Below, in pieces: positions 56,219 through 64,000 of a stretch of 64,000 nt of DNA; within the stretch, counting starts at the first letter, position 1, and the number at the start of each line of letters is the position of its first letter. Origin of the DNA: Mucilaginibacter gracilis (lineage in GTDB: Bacteria; Bacteroidota; Bacteroidia; Sphingobacteriales; Sphingobacteriaceae); NCBI RefSeq assembly GCF_003633615.1, contig NZ_RBKU01000001.1:4588001-4652000 (forward strand). Reading direction: 5' to 3'. A program made the translations under genes and the position numbers. Below the pieces are notes generated by a model, which made no database searches, was not told the origin of the DNA, and saw only the letters and a program-made list of their open reading frames with translations.

Positions 56219-56311
56219 TGGGTTAGTAATTTCAATAATTTGTTCGCACTTTTTACTGGGGGAGCAACCTAAACATTTAACCGGGGGTGTTTGCCGCACT
56301 CCTGGTTTGTT
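56219..56311 (+). ncRNA. putative antisense sRNA in the fecR-susC gap, module IV
   Basis: Plus-strand TACATTTG at 56205-56212 overlaps the susC start, and a plus-strand stem-loop ends at 56307 with a short U-rich tail, predicting about 93 nt antisense to the susC leader. Same layout as in modules I to III. No -33 box recognised. Confidence 0.4.
56279..56311 (+). terminator. plus-strand stem-loop between fecR and susC, module IV
   Basis: AACCGGGGGTG pairs with CACTCCTGGTT (11 bp, two G-U pairs) over a 7-nt loop, followed by TGTTT. As in module II, the G-U pairs are possible only in plus-strand RNA. Confidence 0.55.
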
Positions 56312-56396
56312 TCGTCGCTTGGCTACCCTTAGGGTGAGCCTTGACGTAAAATTTTTTCCATGATTTTTTTATTTAAACTGACAGTTCTTTAAAGGA

Positions 56397-57515
56397 TCAT
56401 TGTGTTATATGTACCGTGTGCCCTTCGATCCTGAATTTAACAGCACCGGTTTGCTCAAATGCGCCGAGTACTTTAGATATATTTCTTGATTTTGAAAATC
56501 CTCCGCCCAGGAGAACGTTTCTGGGGTCGTAATCATAAATCACATCAATATTATACCAACGGGCAAGTTGGCGCATAGCGCTATGTAAATCCTCATCGTG
56601 AAAAATAAACTTGCCTGTCATCCAGGCCGTTTCAGCTTCGGTGTCTGCTGTTTGCAATAGAAGAGAGTTTTGTGTTACCAAAGTACGCTGACCCGGAGAA
56701 AGTATTTTAGCGATACCATTCGCGGTTACTTTTGCCGAACCTTCGACAAGAGTCGTCCTGATAGTTTGTTCATCTCCATAACTATTGATATTAAACGCAG
56801 TGCCAATATCATCAACAGTTTGATTCCCCGCTTTTACAGTAAACGCTTTGGCCGAATTGTGGGCTACTTGAAAATACGCTTCTCCTGTGATCTCAACATG
56901 GCGTTGATTACCGGTAAAGGCTATCGGGAAGGTGATTGAAGATTGCGAATTCAGCCATACTTTTGTCCCGTCCGCTAATACTAACGGGTACGGAGATACC
57001 TCACCTTTGGCGGTTGATAAGGTATTATATTGGATCGCCGTATTTGCACCGGTTTCGGTGTAAATAACCTCACTGGAGCCATTCACATTGATTTGTGTAT
57101 TGCCTTGCTGGGCCAGTTTACCCGAAAGGCCTTTTATTAGCACTATCTTTTTTCCGTTGGCCAAAGTAAGGGTAGCCTGGTTATGGCCCGGCAATATATC
57201 CTGAGGCTGAATTTGAGCAGTTTGTTTTAATGCGGCAGGTTTGTGTAATATAAAATAACCTCCTATTGATATCGCTAATAATACAGATGCGGCAGCTATT
57301 TTACGCGGCCAAAGTCTCCCGATCTTCGCGGGAGGCAAAAAGTTCGCTTCATCTTCTGCGGCGATACCTGCATCGCGGTTCATGGCCTCGGTTAGATATT
57401 TATCCAGTCTACCTTCGTTAGCCAATTTGATAAATACTTCCAATTCCTCGTCCGTAGCAGTACGGTCAGAAAATCGTTGTACCAATAATTTATAATATTG
57501 TTCGTCGTCTTCCAT
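56397..57515 (-). CDS. FecR-family anti-sigma regulator, module IV
   Basis: 372 residues from ATG 57515 (MEDDEQYYKLLVQRF); the frame extends ten codons to a GTG that is less likely. Sigma-binding region, membrane helix (IAAASVLLAISIGGYFILH, ~76-94), FecR domain (VLADGTKVWLNSQSSITFPI, VEITGEAYFQVAHNSAKAFT) and DUF4974-like end (AMRQLARWYNIDVIYD). It lies 66 bp downstream of its sigma partner. Confidence 0.92.
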   Translation of the reverse strand: MEDDEQYYKLLVQRFSDRTATDEELEVFIKLANEGRLDKYLTEAMNRDAGIAAEDEANFLPPAKIGRLWPRKIAAASVLLAISIGGYFILHKPAALKQTAQIQPQDILPGHNQATLTLANGKKIVLIKGLSGKLAQQGNTQINVNGSSEVIYTETGANTAIQYNTLSTAKGEVSPYPLVLADGTKVWLNSQSSITFPIAFTGNQRHVEITGEAYFQVAHNSAKAFTVKAGNQTVDDIGTAFNINSYGDEQTIRTTLVEGSAKVTANGIAKILSPGQRTLVTQNSLLLQTADTEAETAWMTGKFIFHDEDLHSAMRQLARWYNIDVIYDYDPRNVLLGGGFSKSRNISKVLGAFEQTGAVKFRIEGHTVHITQ

Positions 57516-57581
57516 TTCTTTACGCTTCTTTGGATAAGACAACACTCATATGGAGGGAGGGTAGTAAAAATGAAAATAATT

Positions 57582-58178
57582 TTACCGAAGTAAAAAAACA
57601 ACTAAAACGCTAGCTAAGGATACCCCAAGCTCGTGCTCTACCGATGCTTTTAACACTTTCATAGTATATACCATGTGGTTTTTTACAGCACTCTTTGAAA
57701 TCCCCAACTCCAGGGCAACTTCTTCGTAGGTACGGTATTCCTGGCGGCACAAGCGGAATATCTCCCGACTGCGTTCCGGTAGTTTGGATAATTCCCGTTG
57801 CAGAAACGCCGCATAGTCGTTTTCCAGCAAACGTTCGTCTGTAGTCTTCCGTTGCGCAACAAAATTTCTTACAACCTCCCCCATTGCCCTTTCAGAACGT
57901 AAGGCCGCTTTAAGGCTGTTTAGGGTATGGTTTCGGGCACTGATCAATAAATATCCTTTGAAAGACTGCACATGGCTCAATTGCTGCCGACCGTTCCAAA
58001 GCCTGATGAACACTTCCTGGGTAAGGTCATCTGCCAAAGCAGCAGAATGTACATATTTATATATAAACTGATAGATGTTTCTGTTATAACGCTCATAAAG
58101 AACGCTGAATGCCTCAGCACGGCCCGCGATCAATTCAGGCAATAGTTCTTCATCAGAAAGCGTACTAAGCAGATCCAT
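57582..58178 (-). CDS. ECF RNA polymerase sigma factor, module IV
   Basis: 198 residues (MDLLSTLSDEELLPEL). Region 2: ALADDLTQEVFIRLWNGRQQ. Region 4: LPERSREIFRLCRQEYRTYE with HTH EVALELGISKSAVKNHMVYT. C-terminal hydrophobic LASVLVVFLL. The 58179-58515 gap upstream contains its promoter region and the severed tail of an ORF cut by the insertion sequence. Confidence 0.92.
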   Translation of the reverse strand: MDLLSTLSDEELLPELIAGRAEAFSVLYERYNRNIYQFIYKYVHSAALADDLTQEVFIRLWNGRQQLSHVQSFKGYLLISARNHTLNSLKAALRSERAMGEVVRNFVAQRKTTDERLLENDYAAFLQRELSKLPERSREIFRLCRQEYRTYEEVALELGISKSAVKNHMVYTMKVLKASVEHELGVSLASVLVVFLLR

Positions 58179-58505
58179 TACGTGTAAATAAATTTACTAA
58201 AATGATGCGCCAAAGTAAGTTATCCATTGTAAACTAAACATTAACAATAGATTTTGCTTTATCGAATAAAACTGGTTTTTTAGAATACTAATCCCCCCCT
58301 AGAAACTTAACCGTATCAACATCCCATCTAAGAAAATTTGGAAGCTCTTAAAAACAGTTTATTTATCAGATTTAAAGATTTCATAGCACTTTGATGTGTA
58401 CAATGAGGGCAACGGCAAACTTATGCAAAAAGAAAGCGATCGTTATTTTGTAGCTTTTTTGTGCAAATTCTGTGCACAAAAAAACCCAAACTTGCCGAAG
58501 TGCGG

Positions 58506-58515
58506 GGTTAAATCG
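58506..58515. repeat. 10-bp target-site duplication, left copy
   Basis: GGTTAAATCG immediately left of the IS; identical to 59778-59787. The length fits the 8-10 bp duplications of the ISAs1 family. Confidence 0.9.
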
Positions 58516-59777
58516 CAGGGCCGACGCATTAGGAATTTGTTTTAGCGATTAATGAAAGAAGAAATTTATGGTTCCACCCGGCCATTTTTCTTTTTGCTTT
58601 CAGGCTGGCCTTACTGGTTTTGTCGGCTTTTAGGATATTTAGGGCTATCTTTCTGACTACGGCAAGGTTTTGGGCGGTCTGTTTGTTCCGTGTGGTATTG
58701 TAATCTTCGCCAAATCCGACATCCAACTGCCAGTGCAATTGGTTCTCAATGCCCCAATGTGCGCGGATGGCTTGGTTAAAATAGGCAGCATCAGCACGGA
58801 GGCTGGAGATATAGTAGCGGTCTTGTATGGAGTGGCTGTCACCTATTATCCTTTCCGAGGTTATTTTGATGATGGTCTTTATTCCCTTCCAATTTTCCTT
58901 TTCGTCAACCCAGTTAAGTTCATGAATGACTTTGCAGTCTCTGATCTCCGCCCGCCCGTGGCCCTTATCCAGGTGCTGGCTGTAACTGTCTTCTTTAAAG
59001 TTGAACTGATTGATTACCTGTTCATAAAGTGTTTCCTGGTTCTGTTTCAAAGCAAGGATATAATCGCCCTGGCTTTCGACAATCTGTTCAGCAATCGCTT
59101 TCTGTGTACCCATTGCGTCGATGCTTACTACCGCCCCTTTGATGTTCAATAGCGATAACAATGCTGGGATCGCCGTAATCTCATTGCTCTTGTCATCCAC
59201 TTTTTGTTGCCCCAGTACCAACTGGTTACGACCCGACCAGGCGCTTACCAAATGCAAGGCCCCCAACCCCTGGTGTTTGCAGGCGCTGTTACAGATGCTC
59301 TTTCCATCGATAGCGATCAACTCCTTTTCGCCAGACAGGCCCGACTCCTCAAGACCCCGGCTAAGTTCCGCTGTCCAGGCACGAAAACACTGTTCAAAAA
59401 GCGCCGAATCGATCAGCATAAAAACCCGGTTGATCGTGTCATGACTGGGTATGCCGTTTTCAAGAGGCAGCAACTGCTTTAAAAAATCTTCTTTCTCCTT
59501 CCCGAATTCTTCCATCTCGTACCAGCTTTCTGCACCACATAGAACGGCCAATACCGACAAAATGATAACTTCCAGTAAATTGTGTTTCTTATTATTACCT
59601 GTACGAGGATCAGGTATCCATCTAAAATGATTGTGAAGTGAAGTCGTCATATGCTTTTACAAAGAAAAAACGCTAACCCGACTCTAATCCTCCCGAAACC
59701 ACAAAAGTTATACCTACGTTTCCAACACTTTGTTCATAACCATATCAACTTTTAACTATTCTTATGCGTCAGCCCTG
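58516..59777. mobile_element. complete ISAs1-family insertion sequence, 1262 bp
   Basis: Ends are imperfect inverted repeats: CAGGGCCGACGCATTAGGAA at the left and, read inward, CAGGGCTGACGCATAAGAAT at the right (16 of the first 19 match). Flanked by an exact 10-bp direct repeat GGTTAAATCG at 58506-58515 and 59778-59787. It contains one intact transposase gene, so insertion is recent and the element may be active. Confidence 0.93.
58529..59650 (-). CDS. ISAs1-family transposase
   Basis: 373 residues, full length. N-terminal DDE_Tnp_1-associated region (RWIPDPRTGNNKKHNLLEVI). Catalytic core: first Asp in LIAIDGKSICNS (~119), second in VVSIDAMGTQKAI (~181), Glu in HWGIENQLHWQLDVGFGED (~305). 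This is the H-repeat/ISAs1 group. No frameshift or stop, so probably functional. It nearly fills the element, leaving 127 bp at the right and 13 bp at the left end. Confidence 0.95.
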   Translation of the reverse strand: MTTSLHNHFRWIPDPRTGNNKKHNLLEVIILSVLAVLCGAESWYEMEEFGKEKEDFLKQLLPLENGIPSHDTINRVFMLIDSALFEQCFRAWTAELSRGLEESGLSGEKELIAIDGKSICNSACKHQGLGALHLVSAWSGRNQLVLGQQKVDDKSNEITAIPALLSLLNIKGAVVSIDAMGTQKAIAEQIVESQGDYILALKQNQETLYEQVINQFNFKEDSYSQHLDKGHGRAEIRDCKVIHELNWVDEKENWKGIKTIIKITSERIIGDSHSIQDRYYISSLRADAAYFNQAIRAHWGIENQLHWQLDVGFGEDYNTTRNKQTAQNLAVVRKIALNILKADKTSKASLKAKRKMAGWNHKFLLSLIAKTNS

Positions 59778-59787
59778 GGTTAAATCG
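59778..59787. repeat. 10-bp target-site duplication, right copy
   Basis: GGTTAAATCG immediately right of the IS, pairing with 58506-58515. Confidence 0.9.
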
Positions 59788-59967
59788 TTGATTTTGTGGC
59801 TCCAACCTGGGTTCGAACTTATCTCTATTATAGGTTTACCATTGTAGCCTATGTCGTAACTCTCCACATAAATCTGCGTTTCCTTTTCGCTATTTTGAAA
59901 CTGGTCGGCTTTTTCTTCCCTGTCAAACTTATATATCAGCAGGGCTTTGAACGGCACGAATCGCTCA

Positions 59968-60075
59968 TTAAACTGTTGGGTGATATTTTTCATGGTCATA
60001 GTCTTTTAGTAACTCTCTCAACCTGTCCATCAGTCCGAATAAGCGGGTCTCAAAATCAAAATCTGTATTAGTCAT
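59968..60075 (-). CDS. very small hypothetical ORF, 35 aa
   Basis: ATG at 60075, MTNTDFDFETRLFGLMDRLR followed by an acidic helix (ELLKDYDHEKYH) and stop at 59968, overlapping the start of the IS-interrupted ORF by 32 bp. The amphipathic composition and overlap suggest a two-gene unit, but the length gives little support. Confidence 0.25.
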   Translation of the reverse strand: MTNTDFDFETRLFGLMDRLRELLKDYDHEKYHPTV

Positions 60076-60129
60076 TAAACTCCTGTATATTCGCATCTGC
60101 ATATCCGATAAACCCAATTACCGAATTGA

Positions 60130-62019
60130 ATGAGCAATAGGATACTTAGATATTTTCCTTTTCTGATCAGTATATTCTTACTTTGGGCTATTACGGCAAC
60201 AAAAGTTCATGCGCAGAATTCCGTTTCCATGGATGACAGTGTCCGGCAGCACATCTTTTCCTATCACGAGATCTATGAATTTGTAGATAAGCAGGGAGAT
60301 TTGAAGATACAGGATATTATTAAGCCAACTGTTTCTTTGAGGTTTATGCCCTCAGTCTCGTTTACGCCCAAGACTTATGACTGTGAATATACATATTGGT
60401 ATCGTATCCGGCTAAAAAAAAGTGCGGTAGTATCCCATGAAAACTGGGTACTGGAATTTTACGATCAAACGATTGACCACATTGATATGTATGTGGAGCT
60501 CAGTCCGGGGCAATTCAAACAATATCGACTGGGCGCTGGTTTAGGATTTTCAAATCGCGCATTCCATCATAAAAACATCACCTTTTTAATTGATAAGAGT
60601 TTACCCGGCGACCGCGTGTATTATTTCGCGATCAGATCTGAGCAGCCAGCTGCGGTAATGATCGTTTTAAAGAATTTGACTTGGTTCATCCAGTACGGTT
60701 TACGCGAATATATTTTGCTTGGGGCTTTATATGGGATGATATTGATATTTTGTCTTTATAATTTTCTTTTATTTTTTGCGCTCAGGCAAAAGCAGTATAT
60801 ATATTATATTCTTTACAATTTGAGTATAGGCATTTACGAAATATGTTCGAACGGTATCGCCTATCAATATTTCTGGCCGAATTCACCACGCTGGAACGAG
60901 ATCGCCTATGGCATAGCGCTTTATTCGGCTGCCACTTTCGCATTGTTTTTCACGAGGTCATTTTTGCATCTAAAGACCAAAGCGCCGCTTTTAGATAAAC
61001 TGATTATTGGAACTATAGTTCTGCGAAGTATTTTTTTTCTGGCCTGTTTGCTGGTAGACAAGCATTTGTTTGTTTACAAGGTTATCGAAATTGTACCCAT
61101 ACTCTTAGCGTTGTTATCCGGCGTTTATGTATGGCGCAAAGGATATCATCCGGCGCGTTTTTTTGTAGCAGGATATTCCTTCATCCTTATTGGCTTTTTA
61201 ATAAGGCTTATCAAAAGGGTAATTGTCATCAACCTCCCGTTTGGCCCTGCAAACTTCTATAGTCTAAGTTTTTGCCTCCTGGTCGAAATGCTCTTTGTTT
61301 CTTTTGCAATAAGCGACAATGTGCGTATCCTGAAAAGAAAAAAGGAAAAAGCTCAGAAGAGGATCATACTCGAATTACAGCATAAGCATACCCTAAAGGA
61401 CGACTTGAACAGGCAACTCGAGATCAAAGTACAAGACCGCACCCGGGAAGTCGTAGAAAAATCAGCCATTATTGAAAAAAAGAACCAGGAACTAATGGAA
61501 CAGGCGCAAGAGATCAGTCGGATGAACGCTCTTTTGCAAATGGATAACGCAGTACTGCATACCAACATAGAAGAAGTCACCCAGGCCAGGGTAATGTCGA
61601 AGGAGGTTAATTTTGACGAATTTAGCCGGATATACCCCGATAATAATGCCTGCTTTAAATTTTTGGCTCATTTGAAATGGGAAAATGGTTTTAAATGTTT
61701 AAAATGCGGTCATGAAACCGCTTTTAATGGCCACACACCGTATAGTAAAAGGTGCGCGAGTTGTGATTATGATGAATCGGTAACCACCAATACGATATTC
61801 CACAAAACTAAAATACCAATCAATAAGGCGTTCTACTTGGTTTACCTCTTGTACAGCACGCAAGGTAAGATATCCTCCTACAAGCTTTCTGAAGTGCTGG
61901 AGATCAGGCAGGCTACTTGCTGGTCCTATAGCGCCAAAATATTAAAGGTCATGGATGAGCGAAAAAAAGAACTCCGTAATGCTGGTGAAAAAGGCTGGAG
62001 CAGGCTTGTCCTTGAATAA
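60130..62019 (+). CDS. 7TM-DISM membrane sensor fused to an IS1595-type transposase zinc ribbon
   Basis: 629 residues. Signal peptide 1-29 (FLISIFLLWAITATKVHAQ), then a periplasmic 7TMR-DISMED2-like jelly roll (~40-185: EYTYWYRIRLKKSAVVSHEN, VLEFYDQTIDHIDMYVELSP). Seven membrane helices follow at ~195-395 (LLGALYGMILIFCLYNFLLF first), and a long coiled coil at ~398-485 (EIKVQDRTREVVEKSAIIEK). The tail (~493-629) has a zinc ribbon with CLKC (~523-526) and CASC (~542-545), then NTIFHKTKIPINKAFYLVYL and SSYKLSEVLEIRQATCWSYS, as at the start of IS1595 transposases. No DDE domain, kinase or GGDEF follows. Likely a transmembrane ligand-responsive DNA-binding regulator (inference). A GH2 gene lies downstream. 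Confidence 0.85.
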   Translation: MSNRILRYFPFLISIFLLWAITATKVHAQNSVSMDDSVRQHIFSYHEIYEFVDKQGDLKIQDIIKPTVSLRFMPSVSFTPKTYDCEYTYWYRIRLKKSAVVSHENWVLEFYDQTIDHIDMYVELSPGQFKQYRLGAGLGFSNRAFHHKNITFLIDKSLPGDRVYYFAIRSEQPAAVMIVLKNLTWFIQYGLREYILLGALYGMILIFCLYNFLLFFALRQKQYIYYILYNLSIGIYEICSNGIAYQYFWPNSPRWNEIAYGIALYSAATFALFFTRSFLHLKTKAPLLDKLIIGTIVLRSIFFLACLLVDKHLFVYKVIEIVPILLALLSGVYVWRKGYHPARFFVAGYSFILIGFLIRLIKRVIVINLPFGPANFYSLSFCLLVEMLFVSFAISDNVRILKRKKEKAQKRIILELQHKHTLKDDLNRQLEIKVQDRTREVVEKSAIIEKKNQELMEQAQEISRMNALLQMDNAVLHTNIEEVTQARVMSKEVNFDEFSRIYPDNNACFKFLAHLKWENGFKCLKCGHETAFNGHTPYSKRCASCDYDESVTTNTIFHKTKIPINKAFYLVYLLYSTQGKISSYKLSEVLEIRQATCWSYSAKILKVMDERKKELRNAGEKGWSRLVLE

Positions 62020-62267
62020 CTTCCCCATTCTCGTTTTATAATCAATAAATTCATCTTTAAGGCACCCTCGCTTGCCGGTTTAAACCTTCGTGATCATTAA
62101 ACTAAAAATACTTCATTTTTTTTAAGCGTATTACTTTTTTTTTAAACGGGCTTACTAAAGTTGCTATCTGCGTGATATAGCAAATTTTAGGTAAAAAAAC
62201 CAATGGTGTTTAAGTGTATTAATTTCATTTTAACTATCTATAAATCAATTAAATACGACGAATAAAA

Positions 62268-62299
62268 TTGTTTTATTCATTTATTCTAAATTATATTTG
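62268..62299 (+). promoter_or_regulatory. Bacteroidota housekeeping-type promoter upstream of the GH2 gene
   Basis: TTG (62268-62270) and TATATTTG (62292-62299) are 21 bp apart, fitting the -33 TTG / -7 TANNTTTG pattern. Transcription would start near 62306, leaving a leader of about 120 nt. The 62020-62426 gap otherwise shows only T-rich tracts (62116-62124, 62137-62146) after the sensor gene that could act in termination. Confidence 0.5.
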
Positions 62300-62426
62300 C
62301 CAGCGTAAACCAAAGCAGTACAGCAGTATTTAGTGGCGCAACCGATGGTTAGCTGATAGGCGAAGCCGATTTAAATAAGCGTACAGCACCTCAGGGTGCC
62401 ATAACCGATTAAAATATTAATACATC

Positions 62427-64000
62427 ATGATGATCTGTAAACCTATTATTACAAGGCTTATTTTATTAATATCAGCGTTTTTATCGCTGCCTTTTTTGGC
62501 GTTTTCGCAAAACGATCTTATTGCTAACATTCCCTCCCGCAACACCATCAGCCTGAATGGTAGATGGCAATATATTGTTGATCCTTACGAAACCGGTTTT
62601 TACGATTACCGCTTTAAAGAACGTAAAGAGGCCGATGCCGAAGCCTACTGGAGCAGTGATGTTCAGGTTAATAAAATGGACAGGAAGGAGCATGGCTATA
62701 TTGATAAATATACGCTGAATGTTCCGTCGGACTGGAACTCACAAAATGACAGACTGTATTATTATGAAGGCACGGTATGGTACAAAAAATCGTTCGACTA
62801 TAAAAAATCGACAACTTCAAACAGGCTGTTCATTTATTTCGGCGCGGCCAATTACCGTACCGATGTTTACCTGAACGGAAAAAAATTAGGTATGCACAAG
62901 GGCGGATTCACGCCTTTTAATCTTGAAATTGCTGATTCTGTCCTGAAAGAAAAAGGTAATTACCTGGTGGTCAAGGTAGACAATAAGCGTTATGCCGATG
63001 AGATACCTACCCTAAATACCGATTGGTGGAATTACGGTGGTATTACCCGAGATGTGAAACTGGTTGAACTGCCCGCTTCGGCTATCATTGATTACTTTAT
63101 TCAATTATCGCCGGCATCAACAAACGGCGAAATTGAGGGATGGGTTAAGCTGAACAACGCCGTTCCAAATGAAAAAGCGACCATTGAAATACCGGAATTG
63201 AAGGTAAAACATACTTTTAATGTAAATAATAACCTTGCCGAGGTTAAACTAACCCTTCCGCAGTTTCAATGCTGGTTGCCAGAAAACCCTAAATGCTACA
63301 AAGTAATTATTAAAACCAACAGTGATAGGGTTGAAGAGAAGATAGGATTTAGAACTGTAAAAGTTGCCGGAAAAAGCATACTGGTTAATGGAAAGCCTGT
63401 TTTTTTGCGTGGAATAAGTATACACGGCGAAATACCGCAAGGTAAGCGCCGCGCGCAAAGCCAAAGTGATGCGCTGCAATTATTAACGTGGGCCAAAGAG
63501 TTAGGTTGTAATATGGTGCGCCTGGCACATTATCCTCACGATGAAAAAATGACCCGCCTGGCCGATTCTTTGGGCTTGTTCGTATGGTCAGAAATACCGG
63601 TTTACTGGACGATAGATTTTTCGAGCGCGGCGGTGCTTGGCAAAGCACAAGCCCAGTTAAACGAAATGATAACCAGGGATCATAATCGCGCAAGCATTAT
63701 CATCTGGTCGGTTGGTAACGAAACACCTGTTAGCGACATCCGAACTATCTTTATGAAAACCTTACTCCAGACTGCGAAAAAGACAGACCCAAGCCGCCTT
63801 GTTTCGGCAGCTTTAGAAGTTGATTACCATTCTGCCGAAAACCTGCGAAGTGTAGACGACCCTTTAGGCGAATATGTTGATGTTGTTTCATTTAATGAAT
63901 ACCTGGGCTGGTACGGCGGTACGCCCGAAAGCTGCCGCGATGCCAGATGGTCAACCAGGTACAACAAGCCCCTATTCATCAGCGAAACAGGTGCCGAGGC
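62427..64000 (+). CDS. GH2 glycoside hydrolase (beta-galactosidase/glucuronidase type), partial
   Basis: Begins ATG 62427 with a signal peptide (LILLISAFLSLPFLAFSQ) and is open for 524 codons to the window edge. N-terminal sugar-binding jelly roll (LFIYFGAANYRTDVYLNGKK, then LGMHKGGFTPFNLEI), immunoglobulin-like domain (~215-310), then the TIM barrel from ILVNGKPVFLRGISIHGEIP. Acid/base Glu in IIWSVGNETP (~431) and the nucleophile Glu in KPLFISETGAE (~521). Substrate specificity is not readable; beta-glucuronidase-like and beta-galactosidase-like members share these motifs. It probably opens a further glycan locus to the right, perhaps under the sensor upstream. Confidence 0.9.
   Translation, partial: MMICKPIITRLILLISAFLSLPFLAFSQNDLIANIPSRNTISLNGRWQYIVDPYETGFYDYRFKERKEADAEAYWSSDVQVNKMDRKEHGYIDKYTLNVPSDWNSQNDRLYYYEGTVWYKKSFDYKKSTTSNRLFIYFGAANYRTDVYLNGKKLGMHKGGFTPFNLEIADSVLKEKGNYLVVKVDNKRYADEIPTLNTDWWNYGGITRDVKLVELPASAIIDYFIQLSPASTNGEIEGWVKLNNAVPNEKATIEIPELKVKHTFNVNNNLAEVKLTLPQFQCWLPENPKCYKVIIKTNSDRVEEKIGFRTVKVAGKSILVNGKPVFLRGISIHGEIPQGKRRAQSQSDALQLLTWAKELGCNMVRLAHYPHDEKMTRLADSLGLFVWSEIPVYWTIDFSSAAVLGKAQAQLNEMITRDHNRASIIIWSVGNETPVSDIRTIFMKTLLQTAKKTDPSRLVSAALEVDYHSAENLRSVDDPLGEYVDVVSFNEYLGWYGGTPESCRDARWSTRYNKPLFISETGAE

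Larger units (their letters stand above)
58443..59999 (-). pseudogene. small ORF interrupted by the ISAs1 element
   Basis: From 59999 the frame encodes MTMKNITQQF..., with ALLIYKFDREEKADQFQNSE, ETQIYVESYDIGYNGKPIIE and NPGWSHKINDLT, then enters the IS and stops after two codons (59769). Removing the IS and one target copy, the same frame continues PHFGKFGFFCAQNLHKKATK to a stop at 58443, about 95 residues in all. No family recognised. Alternatively the gene ended near the junction and the segment left of the IS (an imperfect stem with seven T at 58476-58482) was its terminator. Confidence 0.5.

Noticed and set aside
59800..59830. GGTTCGAAC-type sequence resembling a tRNA T-arm beside the IS
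   Set aside because: The bases that should pair on either side of the loop do not, and no acceptor or anticodon arm can be built.

Overview
The window looks like a chromosome segment of a Bacteroidota bacterium, most likely family Sphingobacteriaceae (Mucilaginibacter/Pedobacter type). The reasons are four SusC/SusD outer-membrane pairs with STN-type SusC and FecR anti-sigma regulators, Gld-like ABC proteins, TANNTTTG-type promoter cores and almost no Shine-Dalgarno sequences. No rRNA, tRNA or CRISPR array was recognised.

Four complete ECF-sigma / FecR anti-sigma / SusC / SusD modules lie head to tail on the minus strand, each with different cargo. Module I (about 9466 down to 1) is followed by a Gld-like ABC exporter. 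Module II (34506 down to 25457) carries two tandem TlpA-like thioredoxin-fold lipid-face proteins and no glycoside hydrolase. Module III (49629 down to 34703) is a glycan locus: an esterase, a chimeric GH110-like/sialate-O-acetylesterase remnant, GH97, a frameshifted GH3 and a clan GH-A-like lipoprotein. Module IV (58178 down to 50262) carries a glycerophosphodiester phosphodiesterase. In all four, the fecR-susC gap holds an intrinsic terminator that reads on the strand opposite to the genes, and a TACNTTTG box on that same strand sits at the susC start. This fits a family of cis-antisense small RNAs like DonS of Bacteroides. Three modules also have a strong stem-loop directly after susD.

Between modules I and II (9.5-25.4 kb) is a mixed region: small hypothetical genes, a class C beta-lactamase-like serine hydrolase, an FtsX-type ABC permease, a PorT-like barrel, an alpha/beta hydrolase, a WYL regulator beside a VOC protein with an operator-like dyad, and a TonB receptor divergent from a histidine kinase/response regulator pair with three GTTAA repeats exactly 11 bp apart between them. 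The region also holds gene debris: an S41 peptidase N-terminus, a response-regulator C-terminus and a GH25 lysozyme C-terminus with a nonsense codon.

The right end holds an intact ISAs1-family insertion sequence with a 10-bp target duplication that appears to cut a small ORF. It is followed by the most unusual gene of the window: a 629-residue 7TM-DISM membrane sensor whose cytoplasmic tail is a coiled coil plus the zinc ribbon and helical part of an IS1595-type transposase, without the catalytic domain. A GH2 glycosidase gene, cut by the window edge, lies just downstream in the same direction and has a good sigma-A type promoter of its own.
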